Shown here: piece by piece, positions 7,806 to 13,899 of the stretch
Layout: each line of letters begins with the position of its first letter
How positions within the stretch are numbered: the first letter of the stretch is position 1
Assembly: GCA_043101835.1 (NCBI GenBank)
Contig: JBICHM010000360.1
Coordinates: forward strand, 1 to 16,544
Direction of reading: 5' to 3'
Length of the DNA stretch: 16,544 nucleotides
Source: JBICHM01 sp043101835
Lineage (GTDB): Bacteria > Planctomycetota > Phycisphaerae > Phycisphaerales > UBA1924
Notes under the pieces: model-generated
The model's database searches: none
Seen by the model: only the letters and a program-made list of their open reading frames with translations
Told to the model about the DNA's origin: nothing
Program-made: the position numbers and the translations under genes

Positions 7806-8483
7806 TCAGCCCCGGCGTCGACGTCCGGCGACGCACGCCAGTCCCGCCAGCCCGATCGCGCCGCTCGCCGGCAGCGGGACAGCCGTCGCCGCGAGATTCC
7901 AGTCGATGCGGAACCCGTTGATGCCGTAGACGCCGATGTCCGACCCGTCGTTCGTCGAGATCGATGCCTGCCCGAACAGTGCATCGCCGGGCGAGTCATC
8001 GAGCCCGAACGGCCCGGCCACGATCGAGCCGTCGACGAAGTATCCGAAGTTGGTGCTCTCCACGGAGAAACCCGGGGCGACCGAGATGCCATCGGCAAAG
8101 GCGCCGGTCGTGAAGAAGTCGCCGATGTCGAAGAACATCGTGCTGACCGGCGCGCCGCCGATCGTCAGGCCGCCGGGCACGAAGCCGGTGGAGTCGGCCG
8201 TCGTGATGATCAGGGAGATCGTGTGCATCCCCCCGCCGAGGTCGGTCTCGAAGTAGTCGAAGCGCAGGTCGCCGAAGAAGCCGTAGCCGCCGGGGTTCGT
8301 GAGCAACTGGGGCTGGCTGGGGTCGAAGGCCAGGGCCACCGTGGTGACACCGATCGCCCCGGCGCTGCTGGCGACGCCGAAGGTGAGGTCGAACGACTCA
8401 CCCGGCGACACAAGCGTCGCACCGGACGCGGCGGATCCGACCAAAATCGCGGCGCTCGCCGCGCAGACAGCACCTGCACGCAT
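7806..8483 (-). CDS. VPLPA/PEP-CTERM exosortase-sorted surface protein
   Basis: A 225-residue protein starting at ATG 8483, supported by a GGGAGGA ribosome-binding site about 7 bases upstream and by a signal peptide (residues 1-21, cleavage near ASGA). The frame is open to 8606, but that extension would bury the promoter-like sequence. The body (about 25-195) is Gly/Asp/Phe-rich and probably beta-sheet, without a recognised catalytic motif. The C-terminus has the three-part sorting signal of the PEP-CTERM class: VPLPAS (202-207), a hydrophobic helix (208-220) and a basic RRRRG tail. By family knowledge an exosortase cleaves at the motif and the protein is displayed or released at the cell surface, often into extracellular matrix. 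No exosortase is in the window. The specific role is unknown. Confidence 0.88.
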   Translation of the reverse strand: MRAGAVCAASAAILVGSAASGATLVSPGESFDLTFGVASSAGAIGVTTVALAFDPSQPQLLTNPGGYGFFGDLRFDYFETDLGGGMHTISLIITTADSTGFVPGGLTIGGAPVSTMFFDIGDFFTTGAFADGISVAPGFSVESTNFGYFVDGSIVAGPFGLDDSPGDALFGQASISTNDGSDIGVYGINGFRIDWNLAATAVPLPASGAIGLAGLACVAGRRRRG

Positions 8484-8577
8484 GACGCGTTCCTCCCTCG
8501 TGTCGCGATCCCGGCGCCATCGCACCGAAACCGCCCCCTGATGCGCCGAGGCCCCCTCCGGCGCCGGCGCAGCTCCG

Positions 8578-8606
8578 AAAATAGTCAGACTAGGGAGATC
8601 ATCCAA
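8578..8606 (-). promoter_or_regulatory. candidate sigma-70-like promoter of the VPLPA-CTERM gene
   Basis: On the minus strand TTGGAT (8601-8606) and TATTTT (8578-8583) are exactly 17 bases apart in an AT-rich island. The spacer overlaps the 11-bp palindrome TAGTCAGACTA (8582-8592), a possible operator. The leader would be about 88 bases. Confidence 0.45.
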
Positions 8607-8608
8607 GG

Positions 8609-8641
8609 GAAAAATGACAAACGCCGGGGGTTGCTGCCCGG
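8609..8641 (-). terminator. weak terminator after the serine acetyltransferase gene
   Basis: On the minus strand a 5-bp GC stem (8637-8641 with 8624-8628, 8-base loop) is followed by a T-rich stretch ending in TTTTT (8611-8623 on the plus strand is A-rich). It sits about 46 bases past the stop at 8687. The stem is short and the T-run is displaced. Confidence 0.35.
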
Positions 8642-8686
8642 TGGGTGGCCCGGATCACCGGCGGAGCCCGTGTGGGGTCGCCGAGG

Positions 8687-9622
8687 TCAGTCGTCGATCT
8701 GCGCCTGGGCCGCGGGATTCGGGATCACCGAGATCTCGCCGTGCTTCTGGCGCACCACGTGCCCCGGTGGCACGGACTTCGTCAGGTACACGTTCGCGCT
8801 GACGATGCAGCGCTCGCCGATCGTGGTGTCGCCCCCGAGGATGATGGCGCCGGCGTAGATGGTCACGTGGTCGCCGACGGTCGGGTGGCGCTTGATGCCG
8901 CGGATCACGCGCCCGTGCTCGTCCTTCGGGAAGGACTTTGCGCCGAGCGTGACGCCCTGGTAGAGCGTGACGCCGTCGCCGATGACGGTGGTCTCGCCGA
9001 TGACGACGCCCGTGCCGTGGTCGATGAAGAAGGATGCCCCGATCTCGGCGCCGGGGTGGATGTCCACGCCCGTGCGCGCGTGGGCGCGCTCCGTGATCAT
9101 CCGCGGCAGCACGGGCACGCCCATCCGCAGGAGCGTATTGGCCACGCGATACGCGAAGACCGCTTCGAAGCCCGGGTAACAGAGGACGATCTCCTCGACC
9201 TGTCGCGCCGCGGGATCGGCGTCGAAGGCCGCGCGCGCATCGAGGCGCAGCGCATCGGCGACGCCGGGAAGGGCGTCGATGAATCCCTGCGCGATCGAGT
9301 CGGCGCGCTCGCCGGCGTCGCGCGCGTAGGGCTCGGCGATATGGATCGCCGCGAGAATCAATGCGCCCAGCAGCGACTCGACCTCCCCCAGCCGGCGGGC
9401 GAGGTCGTCGCTGAGATCATCGTCGACGGCCTCGAAATGCCCCGGGAAGACGCACCGGCGCAGCGCGCCGAGCAGGCGGTCGACCCGCTCGGCGGTCGGG
9501 GGCGGCTCGTGGGGCACGCCGCCCTGGCGAGCGCCCGCGCCGAGGCGCTGGGCGACCGCATCGCGCCGCTCGCTCGCCGTGGGGCGCTTCGTCCGCTTCG
9601 ACCTGTCAGCGTCCTTCGACAT
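8687..9622 (-). CDS. cysE: serine O-acetyltransferase (CysE/EpsC family)
   Basis: A 311-residue enzyme that by family knowledge transfers acetyl from acetyl-CoA to L-serine, giving O-acetylserine for cysteine synthesis in the cytoplasm. Residues about 45-165 form the helical N-terminal serine acetyltransferase region. From about 175 on there is a left-handed beta-helix of hexapeptide repeats (VDIHPGAEIGASFFIDHGTG, VVIGETTVIGDGVTLYQGVT, and DHVTIYAGAIILGGDTTIGE). His181 (ERAHARTG) and His202 (FIDHGTGVVIGE) are the expected active-site histidines. YQGVTLG and the RHPTVGD loop are family hallmarks. It has a basic 40-residue N-terminal extension and is longer than E. coli CysE (273), more like the EpsC/SrpH type. 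The ATG at 9622 has TAGGAT upstream. The 6S-like RNA lies just upstream on the same strand. No O-acetylserine sulfhydrylase gene is nearby. Confidence 0.93.
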   Translation of the reverse strand: MSKDADRSKRTKRPTASERRDAVAQRLGAGARQGGVPHEPPPTAERVDRLLGALRRCVFPGHFEAVDDDLSDDLARRLGEVESLLGALILAAIHIAEPYARDAGERADSIAQGFIDALPGVADALRLDARAAFDADPAARQVEEIVLCYPGFEAVFAYRVANTLLRMGVPVLPRMITERAHARTGVDIHPGAEIGASFFIDHGTGVVIGETTVIGDGVTLYQGVTLGAKSFPKDEHGRVIRGIKRHPTVGDHVTIYAGAIILGGDTTIGERCIVSANVYLTKSVPPGHVVRQKHGEISVIPNPAAQAQIDD

Positions 9623-9697
9623 CGCCAGCCATCCTACGGACCCCCCACTGTCGCCCGCTCGCGCAATTCACGAGGCCTTCATGCCTCCGTGCCTCCC

Positions 9698-9911
9698 AAA
9701 AAAGAAAGCCCGGCGTCCCGCGCGAGCGTGTTCCGGGGACCGGTGAATGCTCGAACCTCTACTTTCAGGTGGGCGCCTCGCCCCGGATCCCGGCCGTCCA
9801 CTCGAAGGAGGCTTGGCCATCGCCCGCAGCTTTGTGAAGGCTCCCGTAGAGGTCGTATCGGTTCGAGCATAGACGACGGTCGTCCGGAGACTCGACGGAA
9901 GCCAGGCTTCC
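9698..9911 (-). ncRNA. ssrS: candidate 6S RNA
   Basis: This gene-free stretch folds into one long interrupted hairpin. Stems, from outside in (plus coordinates): CGAG 9723-9726 with CTCG 9891-9894; 9733-9744 with 9876-9887 (bulged); ATGCTCGAACC 9747-9757 with GGTTCGAGCAT 9860-9870, a perfect 11-bp match; then CCTCTAC 9756-9762 as an alternative or inner pairing with GTAGAGG 9846-9852; after an asymmetric bubble (about 8 and 20 bases) GGGCG 9771-9775 with CGCCC 9821-9825 and GCCTC with GAGGC at the tip. The minus-strand version contains CGCCCACCTG then AGTAGAGGTTC at the 3' side of the bubble, which resembles 6S RNA as I recall it from alphaproteobacteria, and ends in CTTTCTTTTTT. By family knowledge 6S RNA mimics an open promoter and binds housekeeping RNA polymerase. 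Strand and ends are inferred. Confidence 0.55.
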
Positions 9912-9912
9912 G
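9896..9912. repeat. 17-bp perfect palindrome at the presumed 5' end of the 6S-like RNA
   Basis: CGGAAGCCAGGCTTCCG has two 8-base arms around a single A. It lies where transcription of the 6S-like RNA would start, and could be an operator or a 5'-terminal hairpin. Confidence 0.5.
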
Positions 9913-9917
9913 CGCCG

Positions 9918-9923
9918 AGCATA
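9918..9923 (-). promoter_or_regulatory. -10-like TATGCT upstream of the 6S-like RNA
   Basis: The minus strand reads CGGGTATGCTCGG. The same CGGGTATGCTC core occurs upstream of the NUDIX gene at 13814-13824. No clear -35 is present. Confidence 0.3.
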
Positions 9924-10056
9924 CCCGCGCCCGGAGGGGTGGTCGAACGTCGGTGCGGGATTTCACCCGGATCGCGCGCCGCGCGCGCAAACGGGCGGGA
10001 TCCGACCCGGCCTCCCGTGCGGATACCCCCCGGCGACCGGTGATTCGGTGCGCCGG

Positions 10057-10085
10057 TTGACCGGCGACCCTCCCGCCGGTAGATA
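10057..10085 (+). promoter_or_regulatory. promoter of the small lipoprotein gene
   Basis: TTGACC (10057-10062, 5 of 6 to the -35 consensus) is separated by exactly 17 bases from TAGATA (10080-10085). Transcription would start near 10092 and give a 93-base leader that contains the hairpin at 10096-10118. Confidence 0.55.
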
Positions 10086-10095
10086 CTGATTCCGT

Positions 10096-10118
10096 CCGCC
10101 GGGCCGGGAACCCGGCGG
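10096..10118 (+). promoter_or_regulatory. 5' leader hairpin of the lipoprotein mRNA
   Basis: CCGCCGGG (10096-10103) pairs perfectly with CCCGGCGG (10111-10118) over a 7-base loop, right at the start of the predicted transcript. It is likely a stabilising 5' hairpin; there is no T-run, so it is not a terminator. Confidence 0.45.
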
Positions 10119-10184
10119 CTCGTTTCCGATCGTCGCAGCGGGCCCGAACAACGCCCCGCCGATCCAACGACAGGGAGTGATCGC

Positions 10185-10457
10185 ATGCGTCGCCGCTCGT
10201 CCGTTCTGCTCGCCGCCTGCCTCGTGGTTCCGGTGCTCGCCCTCGGCACGACCGGCTGCGCCAAGTCCACCCGCCTCGGGCAGATCCGCGCCCAGCCCGC
10301 GCCCGAGCTCAAGAGCCTCGATCGCACCAAGGCCGAGCGGAAGAACAACTGGGCCACTGTTCGCGGCACCAACCTCCGCAACCTCAACTCCGCACTCGGG
10401 CGCACCTTCTACACCAACCGCCCGTCGCGCCTCAGCCCGGCCCCGATCCCCTACTGA
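10185..10457 (+). CDS. small lipoprotein of unknown function
   Basis: A 90-residue protein with AGGGAG 7 bases before the ATG. Residues 1-25 form a type II signal peptide with a lipobox, LGTTGC, so Cys25 should be lipid-modified and the protein membrane-anchored outside the cytoplasm. The mature 66 residues are basic, with many Arg/Lys/Asn, and carry no recognised domain; the segment NNWATVRGTNLRNLNSALGR (about 54-73) is the most distinctive part. It has its own promoter, a structured leader and a downstream hairpin, so it is probably transcribed alone and perhaps abundantly. The small size and basic mature part might suit a peptidoglycan- or envelope-bound structural role, which is only inference. 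Confidence 0.8.
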   Translation: MRRRSSVLLAACLVVPVLALGTTGCAKSTRLGQIRAQPAPELKSLDRTKAERKNNWATVRGTNLRNLNSALGRTFYTNRPSRLSPAPIPY

Positions 10458-10494
10458 TCGCGCTCGCCGGCCTGCAATCCAAGCAGTCCTGACC

Positions 10495-10518
10495 GGGGCT
10501 CGCGCTGTCGCGAGCCCC
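10495..10518 (+). terminator. hairpin terminator after the lipoprotein gene
   Basis: GGGGCTCGCG (10495-10504) pairs perfectly with CGCGAGCCCC (10509-10518) over a CTGT loop, 38 bases after the stop. No T-run follows (GTGTCACG), so it may act as a U-less terminator or 3' mRNA stabiliser. Confidence 0.6.
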
Positions 10519-10628
10519 GTGTCACGCGCAGGCGCAAGTCCCGTCGCGCCGCACGCCGAACACCGGCCTAGTCTCCCGCTTCCGACCCGTTTCGGTTCGC
10601 GCCGGCGCTGCGGGCGCGCCGGCGGGCG

Positions 10629-10643
10629 AGGAGGCCAGGCATT
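10629..10643 (+). promoter_or_regulatory. Shine-Dalgarno followed by an AUU start codon
   Basis: AGGAGG (10629-10634), then six bases (CCAGGC), then ATT (10641-10643) in frame with the transporter. No ATG, GTG or TTG exists in that frame between the stop at 10569 and GTG 10926, which lies inside the membrane domain. Confidence 0.55.
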
Positions 10644-12029
10644 CGCACCTTTCGGCTCATCGCTGATCGCCTGCGGCGAATCGCTGACAGTCTGCTGCGC
10701 ATCGACCGCCTCCCGGCGCTCAGCCGGCCCGCCTTCCGGTGGGAGCTGCTGACCAGTTGTTTCCTGCCCTTCGCCGTCACCTGTGTCGAGCCGAACCTCG
10801 TCGGCCTCGTCGCGCGGCGCGTCTTCGAGGCGCCGAAGTTCGTCATCGCCACGCTGACCGCGGCCCCCCACCTCGGATTCCTCTCCTCGTTCCTCACCGC
10901 GCGCTGGCTGCGCGGACGCGAGCGCGTGCGCCTGCTCACCTGGCTGCAGGCGGCGCTCGTCGCATGCGTCGCAGGCATCGCGCTGGCGCCGACCACGGCG
11001 ATCGGCCTCACGATGCTCGTCGTGCTGACGCTGATCGCGCGCTGCACGACCGCGGGCATGGTGGCGGCGCGCAGCGATGTGTGGCGCAACAACTACCCCA
11101 GGCGCGTGCGCGCCCGGGCCGCGGGCGTCTTCGCGATCTGCGCGGGCGTCATCGCGGCGGGCTTCGGCCTCGTGATGGGCGTCGCGATGGATCTCTTCGC
11201 CGACGGAACCGGTCCCGAGGCGGCGCGCGTGTTCCGCGTGATGTACATCGGCGCCGCGTGCATGGGCGTCGTCGGCATCCAGTTCTACAAGCGTGTCCGG
11301 TGGCGCCAGCGCCGACGCTCCATGCGCGAAGAACGCACGCGCAGCGCAGGGAGCGACATCGAAGCCGGGCGCCTGCTCGACGTCCTCCGCAACGACCCCA
11401 CCTACCGAAAGTTCATGTTCGCGCAGTTCGTGATGGGCGCGCCGAACCTCGCGCTCTCGGCGCCCTTCATCCTCGCCCTCGACGAAACGCTGCACGCGAC
11501 GAACACCGTCGCCTTCGCGCTGACGACCGCCATCCCCTTCCTGATGATGATCGTCTGCACCCCCCTGTGGGCGCGCCTGCTCGAGCGCACCGACATCGTG
11601 CGCTTCCGCGTCGTCCACGCGTGGACGTTCTTCTTCGCCAGCGGGCTGACGGCGATCGGGCTGCTGACCGTCAACCTGCCGATCGTCTTCGCGGCGCGCG
11701 TGATGCTCGGCGTCGGCTTTGCCGGGGGCAGCCTCGCCTGGAACCTCGGCCACCACGACTTCGCGCCGCGTCGACTCGCGAGCCTCTATATGGGCATCCA
11801 CGTCGCGCTCACCGGGGTCCGCGGCATCACCGCGCCCTTCATCGGCGTCGTCCTCTACGCCGGATGGTCCATCACCGTCGCCGGCGAGACCTTCGCGTGG
11901 GACGGCCTGCGAGGCTGGGCATTTGCGTTCTTCTCCGGCCTCAGCGCTGTCGGCGCTCTCCTCTTCGCCCGCCTGCACTTTCTCATCCAGTCGGGGCGCA
12001 TGACGATGCGGGGAAGGGAAGAGGAGTAG
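10641..12029 (+). CDS. major facilitator superfamily-type multi-pass transporter, probable AUU start
   Basis: Read from AUU 10641 this is a 462-residue membrane protein, the usual length for MFS carriers. After an Arg-rich amphipathic N-terminus (1-35) come hydrophobic segments at about 37-60, 66-88, 101-118, 121-143, 160-185, 197-216, then a basic cytoplasmic loop (217-255), and a second half at about 257-280, 288-312, 325-345, 346-368, 381-408 and 424-448. This 6+6 layout with a central charged loop is typical of MFS. The first conventional start (GTG 10926, residue 96) would remove the first two membrane segments, and coding-like codon usage continues upstream of it, so the AUU preceded by AGGAGG is preferred. 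The substrate cannot be told. The gene converges with the winged-helix gene across a repeat-built hairpin. A frameshift or sequencing error near the start is the main alternative. Confidence 0.82.
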   Translation: MRTFRLIADRLRRIADSLLRIDRLPALSRPAFRWELLTSCFLPFAVTCVEPNLVGLVARRVFEAPKFVIATLTAAPHLGFLSSFLTARWLRGRERVRLLTWLQAALVACVAGIALAPTTAIGLTMLVVLTLIARCTTAGMVAARSDVWRNNYPRRVRARAAGVFAICAGVIAAGFGLVMGVAMDLFADGTGPEAARVFRVMYIGAACMGVVGIQFYKRVRWRQRRRSMREERTRSAGSDIEAGRLLDVLRNDPTYRKFMFAQFVMGAPNLALSAPFILALDETLHATNTVAFALTTAIPFLMMIVCTPLWARLLERTDIVRFRVVHAWTFFFASGLTAIGLLTVNLPIVFAARVMLGVGFAGGSLAWNLGHHDFAPRRLASLYMGIHVALTGVRGITAPFIGVVLYAGWSITVAGETFAWDGLRGWAFAFFSGLSAVGALLFARLHFLIQSGRMTMRGREEE

Positions 12030-12032
12030 GCA

Positions 12033-12125
12033 GGAGACGAAGAGACAAAGAGACGGAGAGACGATGTGAAGAGACGCACGACGCGCCCCACTCCGTCTCT
12101 CCGTCTCTCCGTCTCTCGATCTCTT
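12033..12125. terminator. GAGAC-repeat long hairpin between convergent genes (bidirectional terminator candidate)
   Basis: The left side (12033-12063) repeats GAGAC-type units (GAGACGAA, GAGACAAA, GAGACGGA, GAGACG), and the right side (12091-12125) repeats the complementary CGTCTCTC. Bases 12040-12063 pair with 12102-12125 at 21 of 24 positions over a 38-base loop. The stops of the two convergent genes lie at 12029 and 12133. No T-run adjoins it. Confidence 0.5.
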
Positions 12126-12132
12126 CGATCGC

Positions 12133-12552
12133 TTACTTCGTCGTATACAACCCGCGCTCCACCCGCTTGAAGCGATCGGTGTTGCTGATGAGCGCCTGGT
12201 TCACGATCGTGCGGAAGTTGGGGCTGGTCGTCTTGTAGCCAGCGTTCTGGACGGCGTCGGCAAGCTCGCTGACGCCCATCTGCTTGCCCTTGAGGACGCT
12301 GTGGAGGCTGTCGACGAGGCTCATCTCGTTGCGCGGGCGCTTGCCGCCCCCGCCCCGGCGACCGCCGCCGCGCTTGCCCGCGCCGACCTCGATGAGCTCG
12401 ATGCCCATCTGGTCCAGCTCCTGGTCGATCGCCTCGATCTGATCGATGAGCTTGTCGCGCTTCTTGAGGAGCTTGTCGCGCTCCTTGACGCGGCGGCGCA
12501 ACTCGGACTGCAGCTCACCGGTGGAGACATTCGAAAGGGATCGCCTCGCCAT
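12133..12552 (-). CDS. coiled-coil plus winged-helix small basic protein, possible nucleoid-associated or regulatory protein
   Basis: A 139-residue protein starting at ATG 12552, with GAGGTC about 9 bases upstream. Residues 12-50 form a highly charged heptad-like helix (LRRRVKERDKLLKKRDKLID...), likely a dimerising coiled coil. Residues 57-75 are Gly/Arg/Lys-rich (GAGKRGGGRRGGGGKRPRN), like a flexible DNA- or RNA-binding linker. Residues 76-139 (SLVDSLHSVLKGKQMGVSEL ... RFKRVERGLYTTK) resemble a winged helix of the HARE-HTH kind, ending in the usual 'RF.RV.RG.Y' wing. Similar small proteins are, to my knowledge, common in planctomycetes and functionally unassigned. A DNA-binding chromatin or regulatory role is inferred from charge and fold. 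It lies 156 bases downstream of parB on the same strand; TATGCA (12631-12636) could serve as its -10. Confidence 0.75.
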   Translation of the reverse strand: MARRSLSNVSTGELQSELRRRVKERDKLLKKRDKLIDQIEAIDQELDQMGIELIEVGAGKRGGGRRGGGGKRPRNEMSLVDSLHSVLKGKQMGVSELADAVQNAGYKTTSPNFRTIVNQALISNTDRFKRVERGLYTTK

Positions 12553-12708
12553 GGAAGATGACCTCAGGTTGGGCGTGTCTGGCAGAAAGAAACGGGCGCC
12601 GCATCGCAACGCCCACGCACCCGCCGCGCGTGCATACGCGGCGTACTCCGCCGACAAACCTAACTTGCGACCACCCCCGACGCAATCGACGCGCTGGCGC
12701 CGGCCTTC

Positions 12709-13752
12709 TCAGGATCGGAATCCGAACTTCGTGAGCAGGCCGTCGAAATGATCGAGATCATAGAACTCGATGACGAGACGCCCCTTCTTGCCGCCGGCGC
12801 GCGTCTGCAGATGCACGCGCGTGCCGAGATGTTCGCCGAGGCGCTTCTCGAGATCGGCCTGCGACGCCGAGGGCTTCGCGCGACCGCCGGATGTAACCCC
12901 CTGCTTGGGTGTTACATCACCCCCCTGCTGCGATTCGCGCGCCGCCTGCTCCAGCTTGCGCACCGACCACCCCTGCTCGCTCGCCCGGCGCGCCATCTGG
13001 GCGCGCAGGTGCTCCGGCGCCGAGAGCAGCGCCTTGGCGTGCCCCGTCGTGAGCGCCCCGGCCGCGACGAGCGCCTGCGCCGCCGGCGGCAGTTCGGTCA
13101 GACGGATCAGGTTCGCGACGCTCGAGCGGTCGAGGCCCACGCGCTCGGCGATCTCCGTCTGCGTCAGCCCGTGGTCCCGCTGCAGCGCGCGGAGGGCCTC
13201 GGCGGTCTCAATGGGGTTGAGATCCTCGCGCTGAAGATTCTCGACCACCGCCCAGGCGGCCGACTCGTCGTCGGAGAGCGCGACAACGAGCGCCGGGATT
13301 GTCTCGAGCCCGGCCATTCGCGCTGCGCGCCACCGTCGCTCGCCCGCGACGAGTTCCCACTGCGCGCCGGCCGGCGCATCGGCCATGCCGTCGAGCGGGC
13401 GCAGCGCGACCGGCTGCATGAGGCCGGAGGCCCGGATCGACGCGGCGAGCTCCTGCAGCGCCTTGTCATCAAAGGACTTGCGCGGCTGATGCCGACTCGG
13501 CACGACCGCGTCGAGACGGACGTGGCGAAGCCCCGCCTGATCAGAATCGGTTTTTGTTTGGGTGTTTCCTGGCGGCGGCGGCGCGCTTCGGGGCGGCGTC
13601 GGCTTCGCCTCGACCACGGCGCGATCCGGCGCCGGCGCGGGTGCTGCTGGTGTTGGGGTCGGGCTGACCTCCACCGGCGCGCTCATCAGGCTGCTCAGCC
13701 CCCTGCCGAGGCGCGGCTTGGCGGATCGGTTGGACTTTGATGCTGACGCCAT
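12709..13752 (-). CDS. parB: chromosome partitioning protein ParB (CTPase clamp, parS-binding)
   Basis: A 347-residue ParB starting at ATG 13752 with a textbook AGGAGGT ribosome-binding site (13759-13765). Residues 15-23 (LGRGLSSLM) are the N-terminal motif that in ParB proteins touches ParA. A Pro/Ala-rich linker (28-65) follows. The ParB/sulfiredoxin CTP-binding domain spans about 76-175 with the arginine patch GERRWRA (137-143) and ENLQREDLNP (171-180). The KorB-like HTH for parS lies about 196-216 (LTQTEIAERVGLDRSSVANLI). After a linker (272-297) a C-terminal dimerisation domain ends in GRLVIEFYDLDHFDGLLTKFGF. By family knowledge ParB loads at parS, slides as a CTP clamp and recruits SMC for origin segregation. 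No parA is adjacent, but two parS-like sites lie 0.4 and 1.2 kb beyond its start. A chromosomal rather than plasmid type is likely. Confidence 0.95.
   Translation of the reverse strand: MASASKSNRSAKPRLGRGLSSLMSAPVEVSPTPTPAAPAPAPDRAVVEAKPTPPRSAPPPPGNTQTKTDSDQAGLRHVRLDAVVPSRHQPRKSFDDKALQELAASIRASGLMQPVALRPLDGMADAPAGAQWELVAGERRWRAARMAGLETIPALVVALSDDESAAWAVVENLQREDLNPIETAEALRALQRDHGLTQTEIAERVGLDRSSVANLIRLTELPPAAQALVAAGALTTGHAKALLSAPEHLRAQMARRASEQGWSVRKLEQAARESQQGGDVTPKQGVTSGGRAKPSASQADLEKRLGEHLGTRVHLQTRAGGKKGRLVIEFYDLDHFDGLLTKFGFRS
12890..12918. repeat. inverted repeat within the parB linker region
   Basis: GATGTAAC (12890-12897) and GTTACATC (12911-12918) are perfect inverted arms, with CCC/GGG giving further pairing inside. 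The repeat lies in the stretch encoding the linker between the HTH and the dimerisation domain (about residues 279-288). Its function is unknown. Confidence 0.45.
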
Positions 13753-13817
13753 TGCACGACCTCCTGTCGATTCGGGGCTCCGGTTCGCACCTGCCGGGCC
13801 CCTGCCGATCCATCGGG

Positions 13818-13823
13818 TATGCT
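13818..13823 (+). promoter_or_regulatory. -10-like TATGCT upstream of the NUDIX gene
   Basis: TATGCT sits in CGGGTATGCTCCG, sharing 11 bases with the element before the 6S-like RNA. A start near 13830 would give a 70-base leader and would exclude the alternative ATG at 13819 as the translation start. Confidence 0.3.
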
Positions 13824-13899
13824 CCGCCCTCCAGCCCAGAACACGCGGCGAAACCCGAGCACAGCCTCGGGCCGGGCGCGACGCAAGGAGGCGAAACGC

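Noticed and set aside
4809..8858. Very long plus-strand ORF (over 1,300 codons) antisense to the kinase and the VPLPA-CTERM gene
   Set aside because: Arg/Pro/Ala-rich low-information translation, antisense to a complete kinase with intact motifs; a product of high-GC codon bias.
9846..9872. tRNA T-arm, suggested by GGTTCGAGC
   Set aside because: No acceptor or anticodon stem can be formed round it; the sequence pairs instead with 9747-9757 in the long hairpin.
9623..10184. tmRNA, RNase P RNA or SRP RNA in this gene-free stretch
   Set aside because: None of their conserved sequence blocks (tag reading frame and TTCGACTCC, GAAAGTCCGGGC, or GGAAGCAGCC) is present on either strand.
9963..11978. 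Minus-strand ORF of 671 codons opposite the lipoprotein and transporter genes
   Set aside because: Repetitive Glu/Arg/Asp-rich translation without domains; both genes on the other strand are well supported.
13819..13899. Upstream ATG for the NUDIX gene
   Set aside because: No ribosome-binding site, overlaps a -10-like TATGCT, and the added residues are not NUDIX-like; ATG 13900 has AAGGAGG.
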